Shown here in pieces: positions 1 through 9,133 of a DNA stretch of 64,000 nt. How positions within the stretch are numbered: the stretch's first letter is position 1; each line of letters opens with the position of its first letter. The notes beneath the pieces are model-generated. The model did no database searches. It was given only the letters and a program-made list of their open reading frames with translations, and was not told the origin of the DNA. Origin of the DNA: Lachnospiraceae bacterium (GTDB lineage: Bacteria > Bacillota > Clostridia > Lachnospirales > Lachnospiraceae); contig JAJQHY010000081.1 in assembly GCA_021199495.1 (NCBI GenBank), positions 1-64,000 of the forward strand. Direction: 5' to 3'. Position numbers and translations under genes: made by a program.

Positions 1-48
1 GCCCTTTGGAGGGCTAATAGCAAACCACCAGTTGAACTGGTGGTTGCT
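1..48. repeat. Two adjacent hairpins at the window edge
   Basis: The first hairpin is GCCCT/AGGGC (1-14) with loop TTGG. The second has arms ACCACCAGTT and AACTGGTGGT (about 19-48), extended by AGC/GCT with one bulged A. Neither is followed by a T-run, so they are not typical terminators. Adjacent small imperfect hairpins resemble the subterminal structures of IS200/IS605-type elements, but no transposase is visible and the left context is missing, so that identity is only a guess. Confidence 0.4.
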
Positions 49-75
49 GACTTAGTAACTTTTGGAGGCATATAC

Positions 76-1803
76 ATGAAAGAAAATCTGAAGAAACTTG
101 TACAATACTATAAGCCCTATCTGGGCGTTTTCTGGGCCGATATGTTTTTCGCCGTGCTGCAGTCCGGCACGGCGCTTATTCTGCCGCTCATCATCCGCCG
201 TATCACCGGTACGGTCATCTATATGGAGAGACAGGAGGCGCTGACGGAGCTGCTGTATTTGAGTCTGATTATGCTGGCCCTGGTGCTTTTATCCGCCTTC
301 TGCAATTATTATATTTCCTATTACGGCCATGTGATGGGTGCGAAGATCGAGTATGACATGCGCGCGGAGATTTTTAACCATTATCAGAAGCTGTCCTTTT
401 CCTTTTACGATGATGAAAAGGTCGGTCAGCTGATGAGCCGTATTACCTCGGATCTGTTCGATATTACAGAGCTATTGCATCATGGCCCGGAAAATATTAT
501 CATTTCCGTGATCAAGATTGTCGGGGCGCTGATGATTCTATGCTCGATCAGTCCGAAGCTGGCGTTCGCGGCATTCATTATGGTGCCGGTGATGGTTGTC
601 TACGCCTGGGTAGTCAACAAATATATGATGGAATCCGCACGCAAAAACCGGGCGAGATTAGCGGAAATCAATGCCCAGATCGAGGACAATCTGTCCGGTA
701 TAAGGGTGGTAAAATCCTTTGCCAACGAGGATATTGAGTGTCGGAAATTCGCGAAGGGCAACGATGAATTCCTGGCTTCCAAGAAGGAACGCTATTTCTA
801 CATGGGGATCTATAACGGCGGTATGAGCAGCTTCTCCACGCTGATCCAGATTCTGGTGGTGACAGTCGGGGCTTATCTGATTACCGGCGGCACGCTGGAT
901 GTGACCGACCTTCTGACCTTCCTGTTATATATTGGGGTGTTTACGGACCCGATCAAGACGCTGATCAATTTTACCGAGCAGTTCCAGAGCGGCTACAGCG
1001 GCTATGAGCGGTTTCTGGAAATCATGGCGATTGAGCCGGATATTCAGGATGCGCCCGACGCGGTGGAGGCGCCGGCCTTTGCGGGCGATATTTCCTTTGA
1101 CCGGGTCTCTTTTGCCTACAATGACCACGCGCCTCAGGTCTTAAAGCATGTGAGTCTTGATATCCCGGCGGGCAGCTATGTGGCTCTGGTGGGGTCCTCC
1201 GGCGCCGGTAAGACGACCTTGTGTTCGCTGATTCCGCGGTTTTACGACATTGAAGAAGGCAGTATTACCATCGACGGCATGGATATCCGCGGGCTCACGC
1301 TCAACAGCCTGCGCAAGCAGATCGGCATTGTGCAGCAGGACGTGTACTTATTTGCCGGAACCGTCTATGAGAATATTCTCTACGGCAGGCCGGATGCTAC
1401 AAAAGAAGAGGTCATCGCCGCCGCGGTCAGTGCCAACGCGCATGAATTTATCATGAGTCTGCCCGAGGGGTATGAGACGGATATCGGACAGCGCGGTATC
1501 AAGCTTTCCGGCGGCCAGAAGCAGCGCATTTCCATTGCCAGAGTATTCTTAAAAAATCCGCCCATTCTGATTTTCGATGAGGCAACCTCGTCCCTGGACA
1601 ATGAGAGCGAAAGAGTGGTGCAGGAATCCTTAGAAAAGCTGGCGCAAAACCGCACGACGCTGGTGATCGCCCACAGGCTTTCCACCATCCGCAACGCCGG
1701 GAGAATTCTGGTGCTGACAGAGGATGGCATCGCGGAGGAGGGGACGCACGAGGAGCTGCTTGAAAAGAAAGGAATTTATGAAAAGCTGTATCATATGAGG
1801 TGA
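76..1803 (+). CDS. ABC exporter, fused permease and ATPase
   Basis: A 575-residue half-transporter of the MsbA/LmrA type that probably works as a homodimer exporting a lipid, peptide or drug. Residues 1 to about 310 form the six-helix membrane domain and about 335-575 the nucleotide-binding domain. Walker A GSSGAGKTT lies at 373-381, signature LSGGQ at 477-481, Walker B ILIFDE at 497-502, and the switch His is in IAHR near 533. ATG 76 is chosen over the in-frame ATG at 40 because TTTGGAGG sits just upstream and the protein then starts at the usual family position. No partner half-transporter follows. Substrate cannot be deduced. Confidence 0.9.
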   Translation: MKENLKKLVQYYKPYLGVFWADMFFAVLQSGTALILPLIIRRITGTVIYMERQEALTELLYLSLIMLALVLLSAFCNYYISYYGHVMGAKIEYDMRAEIFNHYQKLSFSFYDDEKVGQLMSRITSDLFDITELLHHGPENIIISVIKIVGALMILCSISPKLAFAAFIMVPVMVVYAWVVNKYMMESARKNRARLAEINAQIEDNLSGIRVVKSFANEDIECRKFAKGNDEFLASKKERYFYMGIYNGGMSSFSTLIQILVVTVGAYLITGGTLDVTDLLTFLLYIGVFTDPIKTLINFTEQFQSGYSGYERFLEIMAIEPDIQDAPDAVEAPAFAGDISFDRVSFAYNDHAPQVLKHVSLDIPAGSYVALVGSSGAGKTTLCSLIPRFYDIEEGSITIDGMDIRGLTLNSLRKQIGIVQQDVYLFAGTVYENILYGRPDATKEEVIAAAVSANAHEFIMSLPEGYETDIGQRGIKLSGGQKQRISIARVFLKNPPILIFDEATSSLDNESERVVQESLEKLAQNRTTLVIAHRLSTIRNAGRILVLTEDGIAEEGTHEELLEKKGIYEKLYHMR

Positions 1804-1807
1804 TTTT

Positions 1808-1819
1808 TGTCGAGTCGAA
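1808..1819 (+). promoter_or_regulatory. Overlapping near-consensus 0A boxes
   Basis: TGTCGAG (1808-1814) and AGTCGAA (1813-1819) each match the Spo0A box TGTCGAA at six of seven positions. They lie about 120 bp before a gene encoding a Spo0A-type DNA-binding domain, so they could be an autoregulatory site. A single seven-base motif pair is weak evidence. Confidence 0.25.
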
Positions 1820-1856
1820 CGTTGCCAAAACCTTTGGACTGCTTTTCCTTGTATTT

Positions 1857-1886
1857 TTGTCACCCGGGCTTAAACTTCAGTATGAA
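1857..1886 (+). promoter_or_regulatory. Candidate sigma-A promoter for the Spo0A-like gene
   Basis: TTGTCA (1857-1862), an 18-bp spacer and TATGAA (1881-1886), about 55 bp before the start codon. A 10-bp palindrome GTCAATTGAC (1893-1902) follows around the expected transcript start. Confidence 0.4.
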
Positions 1887-1939
1887 AGTGTCGTCAATTG
1901 ACAGGCCGATATTCCCGTGTTCTGGTAAGGAGGAAAATC

Positions 1940-2473
1940 ATGGAACAGTTACAGCTTACCTCAACAAAGGATAATGAAAACGTTTATAAAATACTCGACA
2001 ATCTGATACATGCCGACCGTGAATTTCAGATCATGATCACGGTGCCCGGCGCAGTGAAAAAAACAGCGGAGAGCGCAGCACCAAAACCGCTCATGGTGCA
2101 GGAAAAGCCGGTGCAGATCTTTGATCTGGAGAAGGCGGTGACGGACATCATTCATGAGATCGGCGTGCCGGCCCATATCAAGGGCTATCAGTATCTGCGG
2201 GAGGCGATCATCATGAGTGTGGAGGACAACCAGATGTTAAGCTCCATCACGAAAATTCTCTACCCCACCATCGCGAAGCGCTTTGACACCACGCCGAGCC
2301 GCGTGGAGCGCGCCATTCGTCACGCCATTGAGGTGGCCTGGAGCAGGGGCAAAATGGAGACGCTCGACGGACTTTTCGGCTATACGATCAATACCGGGAA
2401 GGGAAAACCGACCAATTCGGAGTTTATCGCTTTGATTTCCGACAGAATCCGCCTGCAGAACAGGAGCGTTTAA
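1940..2473 (+). CDS. Stand-alone Spo0A C-terminal DNA-binding domain protein
   Basis: A 177-residue protein whose C-terminal 110 residues match the sporulation regulator Spo0A's effector domain, including [23 protein letters not shown] and KPTNSEFIA, which form the 0A-box-reading helix-turn-helix and dimer contact. Full-length Spo0A is about 265 residues. The N-terminal phospho-acceptor receiver is absent here, replaced by about 70 residues with no Asp pocket. It may therefore bind DNA without phosphorelay control, or antagonise Spo0A by competing for sites. The start is set by AAGGAGG at 1927-1933, in preference to an upstream in-frame ATG at 1898. It stands alone between an exporter and glgA. 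Confidence 0.85.
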   Translation: MEQLQLTSTKDNENVYKILDNLIHADREFQIMITVPGAVKKTAESAAPKPLMVQEKPVQIFDLEKAVTDIIHEIGVPAHIKGYQYLREAIIMSVEDNQMLSSITKILYPTIAKRFDTTPSRVERAIRHAIEVAWSRGKMETLDGLFGYTINTGKGKPTNSEFIALISDRIRLQNRSV

Positions 2474-2513
2474 GCGGTTTTGGGGGAAAGTAAGAGAAAA
2501 TAAGCACTTTCGC

Positions 2514-2542
2514 TTTCAAAATATTGAAAATTGTGTTATGCT
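2514..2542 (+). promoter_or_regulatory. Possible promoter for glgA
   Basis: TTTCAA (2514-2519), 17 bp, TATGCT (2537-2542). The match is moderate, but the position fits a leader of about 60 nt before glgA. Confidence 0.3.
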
Positions 2543-2609
2543 GTTACGGAAGAGTGGATTACTGTTCGCGGTGAATGCCGCTCACAATAATCATTATGGA
2601 GGGTAGCAT

Positions 2610-4055
2610 ATGAAAAACATTTTATTTGCAGCGTCGGAGGGCGTTCCGTTTATCAAAACCGGCGGCCTGGCGGATGTGGTCGGATCCCTGCCCAAGAGCC
2701 TGGACAAGGATGCCTATGACGTTAGGGTATTTCTGCCGAAGTACAGCTGCATGAAGGAAGCGGCGAAGGAGAAAATGTCCTTTCTTACCAGCTTCTACAT
2801 GGATTACAACTGGAAATCTGTGTATGTCGGGGTTTTAGAAGCGGAAGTTGACGGCATCAAATACTATTTTATCGACAACGAATATTATTTCAGCGGCCCG
2901 AAGCCTTACGGTGATGACGGCCTGTTTGAGATTGAGAGATTTGCCTTCTTCAGCAAGGCGGTATTGGCGGCCCTGCCGCTCATCGGGTTCCGTCCGGACC
3001 TGATTCACTGCCACGACTGGCAGACCGGTCTGATTCCCGTTTATTTAAAAGAGCGCTTCCAGGGCAATGAGTTCTTCTGGAATATCAAGACGGTTATGAC
3101 CATACATAACCTCAAATTCCAGGGCAAGTGGAGCATCCCTGCGGTCAAGAGCATCACGGGTCTGCCGGACTCCTTCTTTACCTCGGACAAGCTCGAGGCG
3201 TACAAGGACGCCAACCTTTTAAAGGGCGGTATCGTGTATGCGGATGCGGTGACCACCGTTTCCGATACCTACGCGGAGGAGATTAAGACTGATTTCTACG
3301 GTGAGGGCTTAAACGGCCTGCTGCAGGCGCGCAGCAACGACCTGCGCGGTATTGTGAACGGCATTGATTACGAGGATTTCAACCCCGGGACCAATCCACT
3401 GATTTATCAGAACTATACACCCAAAAACTTCCGCAAGGAAAAGGTGAAAAATAAAGTCGCTCTCCAGGAAGAGCTGGGTATGAACGTGGACAAGTCCGTG
3501 ATGATGATCGGCATTGTTTCCCGCCTGACGGACCAGAAGGGCGTGGACCTGATCGCTTACGTGATGGACAAGCTCTGCCAGGACAATATCCAGCTGGTCG
3601 TTTTAGGCACCGGCGAGGTCCAGTACGAGAATATGTTCCGTCACTATGACTGGAAATACCATGGTAAGGTTTCCGCGAACATTTACTATTCCGAGCCTCT
3701 TTCTCACAAGATTTACGCGGGCTGCGACGCGTTCCTGATGCCGTCCCTGTTTGAGCCCTGCGGTTTAAGTCAGCTGATGGCGCTGCGTTACGGTACCCTT
3801 CCTATCGTGCGTGAGACCGGCGGGTTAAAGGATACGGTGCAGCCTTATGATGAGTATAATGGCACCGGCACCGGCTTCAGCTTTAAAAATTACAATGCTG
3901 ACGAGATGCTCAACACCATTCGTTACGCGGAAAAAATCTATTACGATAAAAAGCGCGAATGGAACAAGATGGTCGACAGAGCAATGGCGGCGGACTTCTC
4001 CTGGAAGGTCTCCGCGGCAAAATACCAGGAGATGTACGACTGGCTGATCGGATAA
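2610..4055 (+). CDS. glgA: Glycogen synthase (ADP-glucose, GT5)
   Basis: Transfers glucose from ADP-glucose to the growing alpha-1,4-glucan chain in the cytoplasm. The 481-residue length is typical. The N-terminal KTGGLADV (residues 16-23) is the ADP-glucose-binding motif. HDWQ, the VNGIDY segment and the C-terminal EPCGLSQL (about residue 380) complete the GT-B fold active site. ATG 2610 is preceded by GGAGGG. The other glycogen genes (glgB, glgC, glgD) are not adjacent. The next gene starts one base after the stop, so the two are probably cotranscribed although they are functionally unrelated. Confidence 0.95.
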   Translation: MKNILFAASEGVPFIKTGGLADVVGSLPKSLDKDAYDVRVFLPKYSCMKEAAKEKMSFLTSFYMDYNWKSVYVGVLEAEVDGIKYYFIDNEYYFSGPKPYGDDGLFEIERFAFFSKAVLAALPLIGFRPDLIHCHDWQTGLIPVYLKERFQGNEFFWNIKTVMTIHNLKFQGKWSIPAVKSITGLPDSFFTSDKLEAYKDANLLKGGIVYADAVTTVSDTYAEEIKTDFYGEGLNGLLQARSNDLRGIVNGIDYEDFNPGTNPLIYQNYTPKNFRKEKVKNKVALQEELGMNVDKSVMMIGIVSRLTDQKGVDLIAYVMDKLCQDNIQLVVLGTGEVQYENMFRHYDWKYHGKVSANIYYSEPLSHKIYAGCDAFLMPSLFEPCGLSQLMALRYGTLPIVRETGGLKDTVQPYDEYNGTGTGFSFKNYNADEMLNTIRYAEKIYYDKKREWNKMVDRAMAADFSWKVSAAKYQEMYDWLIG

Positions 4056-4056
4056 G

Positions 4057-5703
4057 ATGGCAAATACAACAAAAAGCAAAGGAAACAACCAATCAGATAA
4101 TTCAGAATTTGTAAAACAGGCCGGTATATTGGCGGCGGCTGGCATCATCAGCCGCCTCATCGGCCTGCTTTATCGTGTTCCGCTGGCAAATATCCTGACG
4201 GACGAAGGCAATGGCTATTATTCCACGGCGTATAACGTGTATACGATCGTGCTGCTGTTGTCCTCCTACAGCATTCCTTCAGCAATTTCCAAGCTGATGG
4301 CGGGGAAGCTGGAGCAGCGTCAGTATAAAAACGCCCAGCGGATTTTTTACTGCGCGTTGATTTATGTGGGAGCGATCGGCTTTGTCGCCGCACTGGTCCT
4401 GTATTTCGGGGCGAATGTGCTGGTGAACGGCAACGCCTCCGTGGTGCTGCGCGTCTTCGCCCCCACCGTCTTTATCTACGGCTTTCTGGGAGTGCTCAGG
4501 GGATATTTTCAGGCGCACAAAACGATGGTCGCCACCAGTGTCTCCCAGATTTTTGAGCAGATTTTAAACGCAATCGTGTCTCTCGCGGCGGCGAGCGCTT
4601 TCATGCGAATCTATCAGGAGCCGCAGTACGGCGCCATGGGAAGCGCGATCGGCACCGGCGCGGGTGTGGTGACGGCGCTGTTATTCATGCTCTTTGTGTA
4701 CATGGTGAACCGGAAGCGGATCCGCGCGCGCGTGAAAAATGACAGAGGACACTATGATGACCCGACAGGCGAGATTTTCAAAAGCCTTTTGCTGATCGTG
4801 ACGCCCATCATTCTCAGCACCTTTATCTATAATTTTAATATCACACTGAACAATCGCATTTTCACGGAGATCGCTATCAATGTGAAGGGCATGGCGCAGG
4901 AGGAGGCCTATTCCGTCTTTGGGATTTACTCCGGCAAGGCGGTGCTTTTGTCCGATGTGCCGATCGCGGTAGCGTCCGCCATGAGCGCAGCGCTCATCCC
5001 CGTGATTTCCACATCCTTTGTCCGGGACGGTAAAAAGACCGCCGGAGGCCAGGTGGAGGTGGCGGTGCAGACCACTATGCTGATCTGCATTCCGTGTGCG
5101 GTGGGACTGTTCGTGCTGGCGGAGCCGATCCTGACATTGTTGTTTGGCTTTTCGTCAGCGGAGGATCTGGCTATGGCCGTGATTTTGCTGCGGATGATGT
5201 GCCTTTCCACCTGCTTCTACGCGCTGTCTACCGTCTCCAACGGCATTCTGCAGGGCATCGGCCTGGTCAATAAGCCGGTCAAAAACGCCGCGATCGCGCT
5301 TGCCTGCCAGACGGTTCTGGTTGTGGTGCTGATGTACGTGACCAATCTGGGCATCTACACGCTGCCCATCGCCTATTTCTTTTACGCCGGTCTGATGAGC
5401 CTGTTAAACCAGCGCGATGTAGGCCGGGCGCTGGACTGTCATATTGATTTTGTGAAGGTATACGCAAAGCCGGGCCTCTCGGCTCTGATCATGGGAGTTG
5501 CGGCATATTTCGTCTATCACGGGATTTATTTTCTGCTTCCTTCGAATATCCTTTGCCTTGCGCTTGCAATGCTGTTCGCGGTTGTGGTCTATCTGGTGCT
5601 GTTGGTCGTGACCGGCGGCCTGACTGTGCAGACCCTGTATAATATTCCGAAAGGGTACCTGCTGATACCGGTTTTAAGGAAAATCGGGCTGAAGGATGAG
5701 TGA
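4057..5703 (+). CDS. MurJ/SpoVB-family lipid flippase
   Basis: A 548-residue polytopic membrane protein of the MOP superfamily (PF01943/PF14667-type polysaccharide biosynthesis proteins). After a polar, Gln- and Asn-containing N-terminus, KQAGILAAAGIISRLIGLLY begins the first helix and about 14 hydrophobic segments follow. Relatives are SpoVB, which is needed for spore cortex, and YtgP/MurJ, which flips lipid II. The substrate here is presumably undecaprenyl-linked peptidoglycan precursor or a polysaccharide unit. It starts one nucleotide after glgA with no separate Shine-Dalgarno spacer, suggesting translational coupling. Whether it is the vegetative or sporulation copy cannot be told from sequence. 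Confidence 0.85.
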   Translation: MANTTKSKGNNQSDNSEFVKQAGILAAAGIISRLIGLLYRVPLANILTDEGNGYYSTAYNVYTIVLLLSSYSIPSAISKLMAGKLEQRQYKNAQRIFYCALIYVGAIGFVAALVLYFGANVLVNGNASVVLRVFAPTVFIYGFLGVLRGYFQAHKTMVATSVSQIFEQILNAIVSLAAASAFMRIYQEPQYGAMGSAIGTGAGVVTALLFMLFVYMVNRKRIRARVKNDRGHYDDPTGEIFKSLLLIVTPIILSTFIYNFNITLNNRIFTEIAINVKGMAQEEAYSVFGIYSGKAVLLSDVPIAVASAMSAALIPVISTSFVRDGKKTAGGQVEVAVQTTMLICIPCAVGLFVLAEPILTLLFGFSSAEDLAMAVILLRMMCLSTCFYALSTVSNGILQGIGLVNKPVKNAAIALACQTVLVVVLMYVTNLGIYTLPIAYFFYAGLMSLLNQRDVGRALDCHIDFVKVYAKPGLSALIMGVAAYFVYHGIYFLLPSNILCLALAMLFAVVVYLVLLVVTGGLTVQTLYNIPKGYLLIPVLRKIGLKDE

Positions 5704-5746
5704 AAAAGCGCGGCAGAAGCGCAGGATATTGATTTGATTTCGGGCA

Positions 5747-5772
5747 GCATCTCCCTGAGCGGAGGTGCTGTC
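5747..5772 (+). other. Hairpin between flippase and lipoprotein genes
   Basis: CAGCATCTCC and GGAGGTGCTG form a 10-bp stem with one G-U pair around a six-base loop. There is no T-run, so it is either a weak terminator or a mRNA structure. Confidence 0.35.
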
Positions 5773-5804
5773 CGGACAGCTGTATGGAAGGTACAGGGAA
5801 GCTT

Positions 5805-8126
5805 ATGAGTTTGAGAGCATTTTCACGCAGAGACTTTATAAAGGGGCTGGCAGTGGGAGGCGCGGCGGCAGGCAGCGCCTCACTTCTCACTGCCTGCGGG
5901 CGGACGTCAGAGACGGACGGGACGGCTGATGAAACAGAACTGGCTGGAGAAACGATCCCGGTGGCAACGTTCACGGAGCTAAGAGTCGGTCTGGAGGACA
6001 TGAATGAGTCGCAGTATGTCTGGCTGGGAGATCAGATTTATTATCTGGAGGATTATCAGGACGATAACGGCTGGGCTGCCGGGGATATGAGATCCTACAG
6101 CGGGATGGTCGGTATGTGCAGCCGTCTGATGGTACAGTCAGTGGATGGTACAGGGGAGACGGCTGTTTTAGACGAAACGGAGGGCAGGTATATCTGTGCC
6201 CTGTTTGAGGGCATGCAGGGAAATCTGGCCATGATCATCACCGAGTACAGGGAAGAGGAGGAGGCCTGGAAATATTATCTGACCCAGACAGATTTAGAGG
6301 GAAAGGAATTATCCAGAACAGAGCTTTCCGGCATGGAAGAGACGGCGGCGTATATCATCCAGGCTGCCATGGACAGCGAGGGGAATGTGGCCTATATCGA
6401 GTCCAGGCTCAGGGAGGAAAGCGTAAACCTGTATGCAGAGGCATGGTGTCATCTGATTCTGGCGGATGGTACCTGCGTGAATGATCTGGAGATCGGCAAC
6501 GGGAATGTGAGTGCTGATATGTCAGTCTTAAAGCTGGGAGAAACGGATCTGTATCTGACAGAGCAGTATTCTTCCTTTATGTCCTCTCATACGGAGCTGA
6601 TGATCTGGCAGATTGATTTCTCAGAAAGAAAGCTGAAGCAGACAGCGGCAATCAATGCCTCGACAATCAGGAGTATGACGACCGAGGGAATGAGAATTCT
6701 GACGGACGGTGCGCAGATCTATCTGACAATGGAGCTGTACCTGTATCTGTGTGACCTGGAGAGCGGTGCGCAGGAGGAGATACTCTCATGGACTGGAGAA
6801 TTTGTCAATGTGGACGGGGCCAAAATCAGCGCGATCCGTACGACGGAGGAAGGGTACGAGGCGCTTCTGTCGGTGGATACCGATCCGGCGAAGCTGGTAA
6901 ACGTAACCTGGACGGACAGTTCCCTTTTGTCAGCGAAAGAGACGATTATCATAGCCACGGCGAGCGGCACGTCCCTGAATTCTGTGGTGCGGCGTTTTAA
7001 CGAGAGCAGCCTGGAATACCACGCGGAGCTGAAGGCCTATACGGCAAGCGAGCTGTCAGACGATCTGATCTATCGTTCCGATATTGTGCCGGATCTCTTT
7101 GATACGCGCCATGTGGATGTGACGGTGCTGGAGGGACTGGATCTTTTGGAGGATCTGGAGCCGTATTTTGAAGCGAGCGATGTAGTAAGCCGGGAGGATA
7201 TTCTGGATACGGTCTGGGAGGCCGGCATGGTGAACGGCAGGATGGTGGGGATTGTGACGGAATTTTATTTCGGCACCCTTTATTCCAGCGCCCGGGAAAT
7301 ATCTAAAGACGGGTGGAGCCTGGAGGATATGATCAGCCTCTGCGATACTTACCCGGAGTCCGACCTGATTGCCTGGTACAGCTATGAGGATATTCTGGAA
7401 ATGATTGCCATGACCGGTGGTCTGGATGCGTATGTCGACTGGGAAAATCTCACATGCAGCTTCGACAGCGAGGGCTTCATGAATGTGCTGGAAAAGCTGA
7501 CAGAAATCCGCTACCCGGAGAATGACGATGATAAAGTCAGCTATGGGTCATATTCCATCACGGATGAATTTCTGGCGCAGGAATCCTTGCTGGCAAATGC
7601 ACCTTTCATCCTGAGCCCGTATGAATATAATAAGATAAAGGTAAATTACGGCGAGTGGCGTATTGTGGGATACCCGACCGTGACAGGGGAGGAACCATGG
7701 TATCAACTGGGGCCTGTATTTCAGTTTGGTATCTACAGCAATTCGGAGAATAAGGAGGGCGCCTGGGCTTTTATTGAGTTCCTGCTCTCTGAGGCAGAGC
7801 AGACCTGGTATGGTCATGATATGACAGCCAATGAGATAAATGGATTTCCGGCCCGGCGGGATTCCTTTGAGGAATATCTGCTGCGCAGATACTCCTCGGA
7901 CGCCTCCAGTAACATGAAGGATGAATCCGAGAAGCCGGAGGTGGAAGCGGAAGCGCTGAAAGAGATGGTGGAGCATGCCCATGTAAAGAGCTATCTGTTA
8001 AGGACGGAAATCTGGGACATCATTCTGGAGGAGGTGTCGTACTACTATGAGGGCGCCAAGAGCCTTGAGGAGGTAGCGGGCCTCATCCAGAACCGGTCTC
8101 AGTTGTATTTAAGTGAGATGGAGTAG
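5805..8126 (+). CDS. Tat-type lipoprotein with solute-binding domain
   Basis: A 773-residue predicted lipoprotein. The N-terminus has a twin-arginine signal, SRRDFIKG (Arg8-Arg9), a hydrophobic stretch and the lipobox LLTAC with Cys31. The first roughly 350 mature residues are rich in short beta strands. The C-terminal half, from about residue 385, resembles ABC extracellular solute-binding proteins (domain hinge segments, RFNES, conserved Trp/Tyr-rich core). ATG 5805, with AGGGAAG upstream, is preferred over ATG 5784 because it places the RR motif near the N-terminus. No permease or ATPase is adjacent, so the ligand and partner are unknown. The gene is flanked by unrelated genes and stands alone. 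Confidence 0.7.
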   Translation: MSLRAFSRRDFIKGLAVGGAAAGSASLLTACGRTSETDGTADETELAGETIPVATFTELRVGLEDMNESQYVWLGDQIYYLEDYQDDNGWAAGDMRSYSGMVGMCSRLMVQSVDGTGETAVLDETEGRYICALFEGMQGNLAMIITEYREEEEAWKYYLTQTDLEGKELSRTELSGMEETAAYIIQAAMDSEGNVAYIESRLREESVNLYAEAWCHLILADGTCVNDLEIGNGNVSADMSVLKLGETDLYLTEQYSSFMSSHTELMIWQIDFSERKLKQTAAINASTIRSMTTEGMRILTDGAQIYLTMELYLYLCDLESGAQEEILSWTGEFVNVDGAKISAIRTTEEGYEALLSVDTDPAKLVNVTWTDSSLLSAKETIIIATASGTSLNSVVRRFNESSLEYHAELKAYTASELSDDLIYRSDIVPDLFDTRHVDVTVLEGLDLLEDLEPYFEASDVVSREDILDTVWEAGMVNGRMVGIVTEFYFGTLYSSAREISKDGWSLEDMISLCDTYPESDLIAWYSYEDILEMIAMTGGLDAYVDWENLTCSFDSEGFMNVLEKLTEIRYPENDDDKVSYGSYSITDEFLAQESLLANAPFILSPYEYNKIKVNYGEWRIVGYPTVTGEEPWYQLGPVFQFGIYSNSENKEGAWAFIEFLLSEAEQTWYGHDMTANEINGFPARRDSFEEYLLRRYSSDASSNMKDESEKPEVEAEALKEMVEHAHVKSYLLRTEIWDIILEEVSYYYEGAKSLEEVAGLIQNRSQLYLSEME

Positions 8127-8150
8127 GGGAAAGTTTATCGCTCTTTCCCC
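8126..8150. terminator. Short bidirectional hairpin between convergent genes
   Basis: GGGGAAAG (8126-8133) pairs with CTTTCCCC (8143-8150) in the eight-base gap and gene ends shared by the lipoprotein and degV-type genes. Both stop codons lie in or next to it. It may end transcription from both sides. Confidence 0.45.
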
Positions 8151-9001
8151 ACAAAGAACAGCGCCACGGTTCCCGGACCGGTGTGCGCGCCGATGACGGG
8201 GCCGATATCCGTGATCATCTCCACGCTGGCGCCGCACAGTGCCTTGATACTCTCAGTCAGCAGATCTACGGTATCCTGGCAGTCAGAGTTGCAGATGTAG
8301 ATCGGATATTTACCCAGATCCAGAGCGGTTTCCTTCAGCTTTTTCGCGATGCCGTTGATTGCGTTTTTCCTGCCGCGGACATTTTTGACACTTACCAGAT
8401 GCCCTTCATTGTCGACATGCATCAGTGGCTTGATGTTTAAGGTGTCCCCGATCCAGGCCGTGGTGGCGGAGACGCGGCCGCCGCGCTTTAAGTATTCGAG
8501 TGTATCCACCGTGAACCAGTGGCAGATTTTTAACCGCATATCCTCTGCATAGGAGGCGGCTTCTTCGATGGAGGCGCCTTTTTCCTTCTGACATTTCACA
8601 AGATAGACGAGCAATCCCTGCCCGGTGGAAGCACAAAGGGTATCGACCGCCATCAGCTTTCGGTCAGGGTATTCGGCTGAGAGCTCCTCAACTGCCATTC
8701 TGCCGGCATTATAGGTGGAACTTAAGCCGGAGGAAAAGCCCAGATACAGGACATCCTTCCCAGCCTCCACTTCCCTGCGGAAGCGATCCTTGAAGGTCTC
8801 AATATTGATAGCTGCTGTCTGCGCCATCTTGCCCTGCCGCATGTATGCATAAAACTCCTTTGGCGGGATCGCGTCGTTGTCATACTGTACCGCCTCCCCG
8901 ATAAAATGAAAGGTCAGGTCGGCGCTTTTCACGCCCCAGCTTTTCAGAACTTCAGCCGGTGTATCGCACGCGGAATCTGTATAAATGGTATAATCTCGCA
9001 T
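8135..9001 (-). CDS. DegV family fatty-acid-binding protein
   Basis: A 288-residue protein with the DegV fold. TIYTDSACDTP at the N-terminus, GFSSGLSSTYNAGRMA in the middle and GPVIGAHTGPGTVALFF at the C-terminus are hallmark blocks. Family members bind one acyl chain and, as FakB subunits, present fatty acids to the kinase FakA for incorporation into phospholipid. No fakA lies nearby. The start at 9001 is fixed by AAGGAGGAGG on the minus strand. A further 25 upstream in-frame codons are not family-like. Confidence 0.9.
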   Translation of the reverse strand: MRDYTIYTDSACDTPAEVLKSWGVKSADLTFHFIGEAVQYDNDAIPPKEFYAYMRQGKMAQTAAINIETFKDRFRREVEAGKDVLYLGFSSGLSSTYNAGRMAVEELSAEYPDRKLMAVDTLCASTGQGLLVYLVKCQKEKGASIEEAASYAEDMRLKICHWFTVDTLEYLKRGGRVSATTAWIGDTLNIKPLMHVDNEGHLVSVKNVRGRKNAINGIAKKLKETALDLGKYPIYICNSDCQDTVDLLTESIKALCGASVEMITDIGPVIGAHTGPGTVALFFVGKER

Positions 9002-9078
9002 AATATCCTCCTCCTTTAAACGAATACTCCAAGACAAGGTTTTCAATAACCGATGTGACGGAGAACAAAACAACATCT

Positions 9079-9116
9079 CTGTATTTATATATAATACAGG
9101 ATGCCTGAAATGTCAA
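9079..9116 (-). promoter_or_regulatory. Promoter of the DegV gene with palindromic -10 region
   Basis: On the minus strand a perfect TTGACA (9111-9116) is followed after 17 bp by TATATA (9088-9093). The -10 lies inside a palindrome with arms CTGTATT and AATACAG (9079-9099), which would suit a dimeric repressor or be chance in AT-rich DNA. Confidence 0.55.
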
Positions 9117-9133
9117 CTTATAGTTTCGAGTAA

